Source: Diplonema papillatum (Eukaryota > Euglenozoa > Diplonemea > Diplonemida > Diplonemidae). Taken from it: DNA of 64,000 bases. Below are positions 33,061 to 42,247 of the stretch, piece after piece. Each line of letters opens with the position of its first letter. The first letter of the stretch is position 1. The stretch spans positions 1 through 64,000 of the forward strand of contig JAPJBO010001089.1 of NCBI GenBank assembly GCA_030068145.1. Reading direction: 5' to 3'. The notes under the pieces are model-generated. The model was not told the origin of the DNA. It saw only the letters and a program-made list of their open reading frames with translations, and did no database searches. A program made the translations under genes and the position numbers.

Positions 33061-33610
33061 CTTCGCGCCCAAATCGACCTAAAAACGCACTTCAAGTTTT
33101 TTGTTGGCCCATTTTTTCCAGGGGACCATTTCACCTTCGAGAATCTGGCCACCCAGCCCCGGGTCAGGGCCCGGGGCCCGGGGATCGACCCCGTGGCCCC
33201 CCCGGATGTTTATGTGAACCCTGCGGAGGGGAGGCGAATACAAGCGGTACCTCATGTATTTGCCGTGCCGATCCTGCAATTCTCCCGGAAAAGAATTAGA
33301 AAAACGTACCGCAAACCCGGAAACCCGCGGGAACCCCCTTCTTCTTGGAGACACACGAACTTCCCGGGGTCTATTTTTCACGGTTCTCTTCATCGAGCAC
33401 AAATTCGGCGAAAAAGATCTGACATGGGCCAGCAAACAAATGTCACCTAACCAGTACGTAGATTCCCGTCCTGCCCAAGGAAAATCTGTGGTTTCCATGC
33501 CCGGCTCCCCGCATCTGGTAAAGACCCACGAACCACGCACATCCTTTTGGTCTCCGGGTCTATTTTTCACGGTTCTCTCATCGGAGCTCATCGCGATCAG
33601 AAAACCGTAA
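33061..33610 (+). repeat. GC-rich interspersed repeat with internal duplication
   Basis: The start (CTAAAAACGCACTTCAAGTT, then ACCATTTCACCTT and GAGAATCTGG) is shared with 38850-38925. Inside, GTCTATTTTTCACGGTTCTC occurs twice, at about 33369 and 33559, each followed by a similar stretch. Frames through it are on both strands and look non-coding. Confidence 0.6.
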
Positions 33611-33879
33611 AAAGGTTGTCGACCAGTACGAGTTTGTGCAGTCTATCGTCACAGATAGTTGTTGCATATCAAGTTCAAACGAGTACGACTACTGTCGTTG
33701 CTATTCTCTTGCCGCAATCACTTGCTTTTCCTTGAGCTCAAACCGCCAAAAACATGAGCCAGATTTGAAACCGACGAAAAGAACGCCGAGAAATTGTGCC
33801 TTGTAGAGTGCTGTCCGGCTAAGGGACTCATTGCCTCGGTCCCCGGCGCCGCTTCCGCTTATGCGGTACTGTACTCACC

Positions 33880-34090
33880 CGACCTGGTTCGATGTGTTCT
33901 CGGCAAAGGTAGCGATGACCACGAGAACACATGCAGGTGGGTGGGGAGAGGCCCCGAAACAGCTAAGACGTGACTACCCGCCCCTAAGAGGGCCGCTCCG
34001 GATCTAGCCTGGCCCACCTGACGGTGGGGGCCCACCTTACGGTGGAGGCTCACACCTTTTGACTTGACCTCAAAACACGCACCCTTTCAT
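33880..34090 (-). repeat. Inverted copy of the 23.3-kb interspersed repeat
   Basis: It contains GGTAGCGATGACCACGAGAA, GGTGGGTGGGGAGAGG, AGACGTGACTACC, TCTAGCCTGG and GGTGGAGGCTCACACC. These are the reverse complement of blocks at 23310-23475 in matching order. Confidence 0.75.
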
Positions 34091-34714
34091 CGCTGCTCGA
34101 GTCCCTGCTCGAGTTCTGCGGCCCAGCGCAGCAGGCACTCTAGCCCTCCAGCATAAGAAAGAATAAATGGAACACTCTTATCCGCCATCTATTTTCACGT
34201 ACCTCGCTGACCCCTGCTGACTCACTTTACCTGAAATTCTCACATGCAGTTCCCATTTCGTCCACTTCTTTACCTTGTAGTAAGTATCATGGTGTCATAA
34301 AACAACCGGCGACTTAAAATCACCGGCTAGGACACGAAGCACCTGAACCACGCCGGGAAGGTTTCCACAGTTTGATCATAGCGAACGTACTGCGCACTAC
34401 ATATACGTGGTTTCCGCGGGTGACTTCTCCGGGCTTGCTAGTACACGGGCGAGGAGAAGTTACAAGGCACGAGTATCGGGTACAGGATGAGCCAAAAACC
34501 CAACTCCGCAAACCCGGGTCCACAAAATTGTGCCAGGCACGATGTCTGAAAATCTTCTGTCCGCGCCTTTTTTCCTGCAAGTGGCTCGTACCAAAGCCAA
34601 GTGATCAGTTCATCACGTGGGGCAGTATTTGCCTTGTAGTCTAACAGTTGCGCACAGTTTCAATTATCGCATGGTTTCACATTCGCTCAGCTACAAAGAC
34701 AGCCGGGGGGTAAA

Positions 34715-35632
34715 ATGAGCGCTGGAAAGGGATATGCGTACAAAGCCCCTGTCGGCTCGTACCTTTTTCGGTACGTCCTTGAGCCTACGTATGCGAAAAT
34801 GGTGCACTTCATGCCGCGGTGGCTCACGCCAAACCAGATGACTGTGCTGGGTGTGTCAATGACTGCTATCGCTTCGTTCATTATGATGCGCCACTTTTAC
34901 AACGACACAAAGCCAAGCAAAGAAGAGCTGTACGCGTGCTCACTGCTGAACCTAGTATACATGATTTTGGACAATTTGGATGGCAAACAAGCGCGACGCC
35001 TTGGCATGTCCAGTGCCTACGGCGAGTACTTGGACCATGGTGGCGATTGCTGGACGTCGCTACTCAGTGTCTGGTGCGTTTTTAAGCTTGCAGAGGTGCA
35101 GTACTGCGATTATGCACTGATGTGCTTGGTTATCACAACGGCGTTGATTCATTTGTACCATCTTGTCACCGGGTCCATCACGCTGGGTGGTGACTTTTTC
35201 AGTGCTGACGAAGGAATGATTTGCTTTGCCGTCATCCCACTCCTGTGGGCGTTTTTCCCCGGCTTTAGCCACATAATTGTGTTCGAGCCGTCTGGCGACT
35301 ACATCACACGCCCGGTCGAGTTAGGTGACATATGCGCGGGTTTGTTCCTCTTTGGGCAGGTTTTGTGCCTCATTGAGATGATTCGTTGCATGGGATCATG
35401 GGTCCTTCACCCCTGGATGCTCCAGCTCGCTCTGTCGACAGGGCTGATGGCTTATGGAAGAGAGAACACAGTCGTATGGGCCCTCACAGTGGCGATTCTT
35501 GCCTCGTTTGGCATCCACTACATCATCATTGCCAGCTGCGCCAAGTATGCTCACTATTCTAGACGTGATGGTGACGTTGTTATCTGGTTTACAGATGCGT
35601 CTAGGTTTCGACTGCACCAGGATTTACATTAG
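34715..35632 (+). CDS. CDP-alcohol phosphotransferase (choline/ethanolamine phosphotransferase-like)
   Basis: The intronless frame encodes 305 residues. The family signature DG(x)2AR(x)8G(x)3D(x)3D is complete: D89, G90, A93, R94, G103, D107 and D111. These Asp residues bind the two metal ions used to transfer a phospho-alcohol from CDP. The preceding LTPNQMTVLG (37-46) is typical of the eukaryotic choline/ethanolamine phosphotransferase branch, which makes phosphatidylcholine or phosphatidylethanolamine from diacylglycerol at the ER or Golgi. About seven hydrophobic segments follow. The protein is shorter than the usual 390-420 residues of that branch, so C-terminal helices are reduced or a last exon is missed. 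The donor cannot be predicted. Confidence 0.92.
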   Translation: MSAGKGYAYKAPVGSYLFRYVLEPTYAKMVHFMPRWLTPNQMTVLGVSMTAIASFIMMRHFYNDTKPSKEELYACSLLNLVYMILDNLDGKQARRLGMSSAYGEYLDHGGDCWTSLLSVWCVFKLAEVQYCDYALMCLVITTALIHLYHLVTGSITLGGDFFSADEGMICFAVIPLLWAFFPGFSHIIVFEPSGDYITRPVELGDICAGLFLFGQVLCLIEMIRCMGSWVLHPWMLQLALSTGLMAYGRENTVVWALTVAILASFGIHYIIIASCAKYAHYSRRDGDVVIWFTDASRFRLHQDLH

Positions 35633-35939
35633 TTGACAAACCATGAAACTGCGCGCCACCTACATCAGCGGCTATGACAACGAGTTCTTTGAGCTCCACT
35701 CAAAAGAACGTCCGACTCAGCGAAGAACGCCGGAAACAACCGCACACACCAAATATAACAGGCTGCAACGAGGGCATCTGAAAGTGACGCCTATCGCAGC
35801 AGCGGTAATGACCTGCACATCCTTGGCTTGGAATGCATTCCCTGAGCACCGACTCTATGTATGCTGCTTTGCTTCTCTCTCACTATGGCGTAAGGTCATT
35901 TTTCAGATCGCGTCAATTCAACCTTTAGTGACGCGTAGT
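35633..35939. other. Intergenic region
   Basis: An ATG-started frame begins at 35643, ten nt after the transferase stop, but it shows no protein features. Confidence 0.4.
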
Positions 35940-36180
35940 TGGAAAAGGCTCCGAAGCACAGTTGGACACCTCAGAATGCGGTGGAAACCCCTTCTTGCTG
36001 GCACCTCAAAATGTGGTGGAAGAACCTTATAAATGGTTGGGACACCTCAGAATACGGTGGAAAAACCTTCTTGATGGGTGGGAGAACTTCTTCGACGGGT
36101 GGGACACCTCAGAATGCTGCGGAAACCCCTTCTTGATGGCACCTCAAAATGTGGTGGAAAAACCTTCTAGATGGTTTTGC
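35940..36180 (+). repeat. Minisatellite, alternating 35-48-nt units
   Basis: Units start CACCTCAGAATGCGGTGGAA or CACCTCAAAATGTGGTGGAA and end CCTTCTTGATGG or similar. About five copies alternate between the two types. Confidence 0.85.
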
Positions 36181-36189
36181 GATTAGGTT

Positions 36190-36240
36190 GTTAGTACGGT
36201 ACCGTTTGGGCGGAGGGCTGCGCCCCCCGAAACCCCCCCA
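36190..36240. repeat. GTACCGT-linked GC hairpin, copy 1
   Basis: GTACGGTACCGT is followed by GGAGGGCTGCGCCCCCCG, which can fold into a GC hairpin. Related copies lie at 37094-37145 and 38648-38715. Confidence 0.6.
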
Positions 36241-36449
36241 TTTTAGAGAATACGTTTGCTTCAGAATCTTTGATCGATTTTTTTGAGAACGAAGACTGTG
36301 GTTTTGCCTGCGGAAAAGAGCTTGAAGGGAAGCGAACCTGGGTGTAGGCACAGGGAGGGGAAAAGTTGCCCGCACCTGAGAAATTATAAGCGTGGTGGTC
36401 CTACCTACCCGCCTAGTTCCAGTGCACGGTGCAGTAGTAAACTTGTAAC

Positions 36450-36535
36450 CCTTTTTGGTGTTACCCACTAGGAGCCTACACAACTTCTATCAAGCTTCTA
36501 TATTCAGGGGGGGTGTGTCACTTTTTATTTTGATA
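36450..36535. repeat. Repeat block with ACTTCTATCAAGCTTCTATA core
   Basis: The order is TTGGTGTTACCCAC, ACAACTTCTATCAAGCTTCT with ATATTCAG, then GGGGGTGTGTCACTTTTT. At 41042-41120 the same core lies in the same orientation, but the two arms are exchanged and reverse-complemented. Confidence 0.7.
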
Positions 36536-37202
36536 TGTCAAAAATGACCACCCTATGGCAGCGCACACAGTCACCAAAGGTTTCACCAATTTTTGATGCT
36601 ATGAGCGCAGGTGTCCCCGGTCTCTCTGTTCCCGAGGGTTTAGAAAAAAAAGATGGCCCCCCTTGGACGCGTTCAATCCGATATAATTATATTTAGATCA
36701 TACCGGGAGCGCGTGTGGTACGTGTGATATGTATGTTGCTCCCGAGAAGACACGGAATGGAAAGATCGGTCACGAAATCGTCAGAATACGACCTCGGATC
36801 CCAAGGTTGTCCCCCATGGCCCCTCCTTTTGCACTTCACTTCACCAGGCATATTGCCATCCCCTATGAGCGCACTTCAGAACTGGGATGGCAGGTACTGA
36901 AGAACAGGGATGCTGCAAAATCTGCAGTGCGAAAACCTGGAGAAAGGTTGCTTCGTTTCCTCAGCCCGAAGTGAAGAAGAGACTGGTACACGAGGATTCA
37001 GGGCGGGCCCCAGCCTGGAACATTGCTTGGCCCTTGACCCGCGCCTACGGTGAGGGTTTTTGGGTTTTTTCTGGTGGCCTTACCAGCCTCACTACTATGG
37101 GGGGGTCCGGGGGGCTTCGCCCCCCGGCGAACGGTACGGTACACGAGTTTGCTCGATATGAGGGGTCCGGGGGCCATGCCTCGGCGACCCAGGTTCCAGC
37201 GG
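36536..37202. other. Non-coding region with a GC hairpin
   Basis: No gene is supported. At 37094-37145, GGGGGGCTTCGCCCCCC (a perfect hairpin) is followed by GAACGGTACGGTACAC, the second copy of the 36190 element. Confidence 0.5.
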
Positions 37203-37860
37203 TAAAAATAGGATGTCACGCTCATGTAACGCTACTGCACAGTCAAATTTGACATGTCACGCTCGTGTCACGCTACTTTAGAGTCGAATTCGACATGTAA
37301 CGCTCGTGTCACGCTACTTTAGAGTCGAATTCGACATGTAACGCTCGTGTCACGCTACTTTAGAGTCGAATTCGACATGTAACGCTCGTGTCACGCTACT
37401 TTAGAGTCGAATTCGACATGTAACGCTCGTGTCACGCTACTTTGCGGTCGAATTTGGCAGGTAACGCTCGTGTAACGCTAATTTACAGTCATATTTAGGA
37501 TGTCACGCTCATGTAACGCTACTGCACAGTCAAATTTGACATGTCACGCTCGTGTCACGCTACTTTAGAGTCGAATTCGACAGGTAACGTTCGTGTCACG
37601 CTACTTTGCGGTCGAATTTGGCAGGTAACGCTTGTGTAACGCTAATATACTGTCATATTTAGGATGTCACGCTCATGTAACGCTACTGCACAGTCAAATT
37701 TGACATGTCACGCTCGTGTCACGCTACTTTAGAGTCGAATTCGACAGGTAACGCTCGTGTCACGCTACTTTGCGGTCGAATTTGGCTGGTAACGCTCGTG
37801 TAACGCTAATATATTGTCATATTTAGTATGTCACGCTCATGTAACGCTACTGCACAGTCT
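37203..37860 (+). repeat. 41-bp satellite array with four-monomer higher-order units
   Basis: About 16 monomers of 41 nt share the core GTAACGCTCGTGTCACGCTA (or GTCACGCTC.TGTAACGCTA). Four variants are distinguished by their ends: GGATGTCACGCTCATG, GACATGTCACGCTCG, GACAGGTAACG and GGCAGGTAACGC..CTAATATA. The GGATGTCACGCTCATG variant recurs at about 37500 and 37664, and as GTATGTCACG near 37828. Its spacing is 164 nt, exactly four monomers. Between 37290 and 37440 a single variant is repeated in tandem. TCGAATTCGA inside many monomers is a perfect palindrome. Confidence 0.93.
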
Positions 37861-38500
37861 GCTGAGAGGGGGCGACGAGATAGAAGTCCATGCAAGAATG
37901 AGAGGAGGGAGCGGTAGAACAGTTGTCCCACGTTGTGCATATATTGCAACGTTGGCGTTCCCGAAGGCTCAACAGATCCGGATACCCTAGATCTGCGTAA
38001 CATATGCGCCGGTCCCGCGCCCGAATACTTTCTTGATCCGGCAGGTCCTGCTACCGATAGTTGGCGCGTTCCAAAAGGGCTACATGGACTGTGGCCTCCA
38101 ACGACCAAACACATCCACCTCCCCGATGGTGCAGATGAGCTTAATCTGCAACCAACCGAGCTACACCAGTGAGCCTTGGCCAGTGGCGAACGAGGGCGGC
38201 AGGCTCGTCTACAACGTGTGTCTGAATCCTTCATGAGGTAGAGCCGATGAACATGCATGAGCTTCGAGTATTGTCTGCGAGGTGTCGGTACAGAGCATAC
38301 CTTTCTGCAAAAACCTAGAGAAAAGTCAATATCGAAAGCCCTGGTGAAGTTCAGACGTGCTAATGGCTCGTCTCGTCAAGCGAAGGACATTTCGTACCAT
38401 CTAACAGCTGGCCAAACGGCTAACAGGACAATTCTGCCGGAAATCTCAGCTAGCTTGCCAAGCCAGCATTCCTTCTACCGTGCGCCGGATGGAGCCCTCC
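37861..38500. other. Non-coding region after the satellite
   Basis: No supported gene was found. Short overlapping frames on both strands show no motifs. Confidence 0.45.
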
Positions 38501-38640
38501 CGACTTCCCCTGTCACACAGCATCACGCGGCGTAAAAAGACCAATATCGACCGTCACACAGCATCGCACGACGTAAACAGGCCAAATTCGACCATCACGA
38601 ACCGCCAAATTCGACCGTCACACAGTGTAAGGCCACCTGT
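38501..38640 (+). repeat. Short tandem repeat related to AATTCGACCGTCACACAG
   Basis: The unit of about 20-50 nt with ACCGTCACACAGCATC and CCAAATTCGACC occurs about four times. It shares TCGA and GTCAC words with the 41-bp satellite, but direct relation is uncertain. Confidence 0.6.
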
Positions 38641-38647
38641 TTGTTGT

Positions 38648-38930
38648 GTACCGTACCGTGCCCCGGGGGGGCTGCCCCCATGCAAACAGTTTGATTTACC
38701 GTACCGTTCGGCGAGGGGTGAAGCTCGGGCCCGGAGTCGTGCGGGTAGGGCCATGTACTTGCATTTTTACTGAAACCTACCTACCGGTAGAACCTAACGG
38801 CCAAGGTGAAGTCAGCGAATTTTTTTTTTTTGAGTGCCGGAATGACCTAAAAAACGCGCTTCGTAAATTTTTTTTCGCCCCAATTTCCCAGGGGGTTTTG
38901 ACCATTTCACCTTAGAGAATCTGGTGACCA
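38648..38930. repeat. GC hairpin copy 3 and copy of the 33.06-kb repeat
   Basis: GTACCGTACCGTG with GGGGGGGCTGCCCCC lies at 38648-38680 and TACCGTACCGTTCGGCG at 38700. From 38843, CCTAAAAAACGCGCTTCGTA through TTTCACCTTAGAGAATCTGG matches 33078-33150. Confidence 0.6.
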
Positions 38931-39351
38931 CTCAAAAAAAACCTAAAACCCCTGCTTGGCCCTTGGCCCAGAGGCCCAGATCTTATGTTCCACCCTGGCG
39001 GGCCCCCTCCTGGGATCCCCTCCCGGGCCCCCGTCCGGGCCCCGCCCCACCCGAGGGGCCCCGAAGCCTCCAGGAGTGTGGCGCCACGCGGAGGAAGTGC
39101 ACACGACTACGACTGCAGCAACAACTACGACGGCAAGGTGCAAGGTTCCAAAACGACTACTTGGACAGCGTCTTCAAGCTGTCCGAATTGGATGCTTGTT
39201 GTGAACGCTCCTGTCTATGCACCCCCCAGAAGTATTCTGCTTCGGATGCTACACAGCGTGCCTTTCGGCGGAGCAGAACCCATCTGCCTCTCGATATCCT
39301 CTGGAAGGAGCAAATTCGGGCAAAGTGCCGACCACGGCTGCGGTGAGCACA

Positions 39352-39762
39352 ATGCCACACGCATTCTTTATCGAGGTTCCGACACTGCCAGCGGATTTTT
39401 TGCCGCATGGTTTTGCAACACAGCTCGTTGACATGGAATACAATGAGAAGGAGAACATGCAACGTTTTGCGATTGAAGAATTCGGATGCAGTTGCAGAGA
39501 ATTCTTCAGGAGCCTGCTGACAGCCGCAAAACCTCGGCCGTACAAGGAATACAACGCATTATCGCATCTTGGTGGTGGGATGGTAGTGCGCCTGATACCA
39601 GCCGGCAGCAAAATAAACGGGTACTCTTCAAGACGGCACAGAAGGTGGGGCGTTCCACAGGGTTGTGCACAAGCCGGACATCGTATTATCATGCAGGATT
39701 CGAAGGTGAGCGTATCTTACTCTCACGACGACCGTCCAAACAAAAAGAGCCGGCGCAGTTAG
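39352..39762 (+). CDS. Possible exon of an unrecognised protein
   Basis: From the ATG at 39352 the frame reads MPHAFFIEVPTLPADFLPHG and continues for about 118 residues of balanced composition to a good donor sequence AAG|GTGAGC at 39706. It also runs on to a stop at 39760. No family was recognised, and two other frames are open over the same region, so the call is weak. Confidence 0.25.
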   Translation: MPHAFFIEVPTLPADFLPHGFATQLVDMEYNEKENMQRFAIEEFGCSCREFFRSLLTAAKPRPYKEYNALSHLGGGMVVRLIPAGSKINGYSSRRHRRWGVPQGCAQAGHRIIMQDSKVSVSYSHDDRPNKKSRRS

Positions 39763-40414
39763 TGCGATCGGAGACGGAAACTGTGCACAGAAACTCCCGG
39801 TACTCTTCCTCTTGCTTCTCTGGGAATGACTGATATACCACGTATTTTAGAACAACCCTCAGAAGACTTACCGAGCAAGCGGTTGTATTTGGCCACCTTG
39901 TCGGGTGGCCGGGGGTGGGCAAAAGGCCCTAGCCAATCCAGAAGCTCAGGACAGGCTCGACGCTCAACAGACATCCTGTCCTGAGGGCCACCGTGTGTAT
40001 ACCAGACGGAAAACTCTCAAATGCGAAGAGCTCAGTTGCAAAAATATCACACAAGCTTCAAATGCACCCTCGAAGGGCCTCGAGACCGCTAAGGAGGGGG
40101 CCGAACTTTTAAGCTTGGATTTCGACCAAATAACCAGGGAAAAGTTGAGAGCCTGGAGTTAAGGGGTTAAATGGATGAACCAGGGAAGGAACAAATCTGC
40201 ACATAACAATGTCATGTACGTTCACGATGATCGTGAACAAAGTTATGCTGAAACAAGGAAAGATGGCAGCAGAAACCGCACCAGTCCTCTCCCAGATAGC
40301 ACTGGGCACTTACGAGCAGTGCATGGCGGGATTGCCGCGGCTGTTTTGAAATACGGTGACCACGTCAGCAACGCCGGTGGCCCGTCGGTTTGGCGCGGCT
40401 GTGATGCAAAACGG

Positions 40415-40765
40415 AGCCAGTCGCCCAGCCAGTCGCCCAGCCAGTCGCCCAGCCAGTCGCCCAGCCAGTCGCCCAGCCAGTCGCCCAGCCAGTCGCCCAG
40501 CCAGTCGCCCAGCCAGTCGCCCAGCCAGTCGCCCAGCCAGCTGCCCAGCCAGTCGCCCAGCCAGTCGCCCAGCCAGTCGCCCAGCCAGTCGCCCAGCCAG
40601 TCGCCCAGCCAGTCGCCCAGCCAGTCGCCCAGCCAGTCGCCCAGCCAGTCGCCCAGCCAGCTGCCCAGCCAGTCGCCCAGCCAGTCGCCCAGCCAGTCGC
40701 CCAGCCAGCTGCCCAGCCAGTCGCCCAGCCAGTCGCCCAGCCAGCTGCTCAGCCAGCCGCCAGGG
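40415..40765 (+). repeat. 12-bp minisatellite (CAGTCGCCCAGC)n
   Basis: About 28 copies of the 12-nt unit, with occasional CAGCTGCCCAGC variants, form an uninterrupted array. Because 12 is a multiple of three, all six frames stay open and give QSPS-, RPAS- or GDWL-type repeats. One frame (40175-40870) could add Gln-Ser-Pro-Ser repeats to a protein, but its flanks carry no known domain. Confidence 0.95.
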
Positions 40766-41041
40766 CAACACCCTTGTGAGCTGGTGGCAGGGAAAGGCCG
40801 AGGCGAGCCATCCAGTGCATCAGCACATGAAACGCAAGGTCGCTTGCACATTGGCCCCTTGCCAAGATGAACATCACAGGTGGTCAGAAAGTACTGGAGG
40901 TGTTGGCAAGGCCAGTGTCTTTACCTCGCCCGAAATGGGTCCAAAGGGCCGCGTGCAGCGCGAACCACAACCGCAGTTGGGCTTGCGCGCAGAAAACGGG
41001 AGTTCGGCTCAAGAAAACGTCAGCGTTGTGCACCATCATTA

Positions 41042-41120
41042 TAACAATAAAAAGTGACACCCCCTACTCCATACAACTTCTATCAAACTTCTATATTCAG
41101 CATTGTGGGTAACACCAAAA
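41042..41120. repeat. Second copy of the ACTTCTATCAA block, arms inverted
   Basis: The order is AAAAAGTGACACCCCCTA, ACAACTTCTATCAAACTTCT with ATATTCAG, then GGGTAACACCAAAA. Compared with 36450-36535, the outer arms are swapped and reverse-complemented while the core keeps its orientation. Confidence 0.7.
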
Positions 41121-41149
41121 ACTTTTACTAGTAAATTTACTAGTAAATT

Positions 41150-41185
41150 TTTTTCGAGACTGGAGGTCCTATGAACATGCACCCC
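41150..41185 (+). repeat. Left-end fragment of the tRNA-like repeat family
   Basis: TTCGAGACTGGAGGTCCTAT GAACATGCA is identical to the left end of copy S3 (minus strand, near 54880) and close to S1, then breaks into C-rich sequence. Confidence 0.75.
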
Positions 41186-42247
41186 CCCTACCACCCCCGC
41201 GTATATGATCGCCCTCATTTATCAAAAAACCGATCTTAACACGGGGGGGGGGGGGTACGTAAGGTAACAATGTGACCTCGGCGGAACGGTACAGCACATC
41301 ATATTCAACCGAAAATAACATCTGCAGGTCGCTGGCAGCATAGTTGTCGTTCATTTGTTTCAAATGATTTATAACTGCAACTACATCAGTAAGTTGAAGG
41401 CAGCGCAGCCAAAGCAAAAATAGAACCTGCTCGGACGCTTCACCTCAAAAGCAAAGAAGAAGGCGAATAACAATGTCGCGGGTTGGTGAACGAGAGGTAC
41501 CTATACGGTCCGTACGGCTAAAAGACCTCCGTCCTTGTTTGGTCGAACTGGATGCTCTTCAACAAAACTACGCATCTCTTCTTTACCTGAACGTTACAGC
41601 AGGTTCTTAGAAGATTTGACACTCGTCTTGAACTTTGCGTGTGGACATAAAGTTTCAGCGACTGTGCAGTCTTCCCTTTTTTGCACACGAGCCGTTGTCC
41701 AAGTCGGACTATTCCATTGGGTCCTCCTACCCTCTTTCGCATTTTTCTTTTGTGATGCAGGGGTCACTGCCTCAGTTTTTCTCTTTTTGGTGTTGCGTTT
41801 GCCACTTTTTGCGTCTTTGCAATACAGCTGTGGGATGACCGATCCCCTGTTGCTAGCCTTTCAGCATACTCCCTATCCCGCTTGCTGCCGCTTGGAGCTT
41901 CCCTCATCTGTGTTGACCTCTCCAGTTTTCGAAGATGAAGTAATTCTCGTTGTACACGTCGGACCCTTGCTGTGCGAGCTTTTCCCTAGTCCCTTCTGTC
42001 CACTTAGGTCAAAGAGATGGCATTACATCCGTGTTTCCTCTTTTACTCAACTGGTTTCTCGCTGTGTGTGACCGACAAACGCAGACGTGTTGCCGTGATA
42101 ATTCTAGGAATGTTGTAATCTCAAGCTGCCCGCGCTAGAATCAGATGTGGCTTGCACAAATGCACACCCGGCATACCGCTCCAGAACTGACTCATTCAGG
42201 CATGTGGAAAAGGCGCAGAGGAAACAGCCTTCTGGGGGGGAACAAGC
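41186..42247. other. Intergenic region upstream of the 1393-aa gene
   Basis: A poly-G run lies at about 41240-41256. Frames around 41535-42070 are rich in Phe, Leu and Cys and look non-coding. No promoter element was identified. Confidence 0.45.

Noticed and set aside
35643-36032. 129-codon frame after the CDP-alcohol phosphotransferase
   Set aside because: It runs into the minisatellite, has no domain and is not in phase with a missing transferase exon.
37203-37860. CRISPR-like array
   Set aside because: The 41-nt units are contiguous with no unique spacers and the context is eukaryotic, so it is a satellite.
40175-41057. Gln-Ser-Pro-Ser / Arg-Pro-Ala-Ser repeat proteins
   Set aside because: The 12-nt repeat keeps all frames open; flanks have no recognisable domain. 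It was kept as a repeat only.
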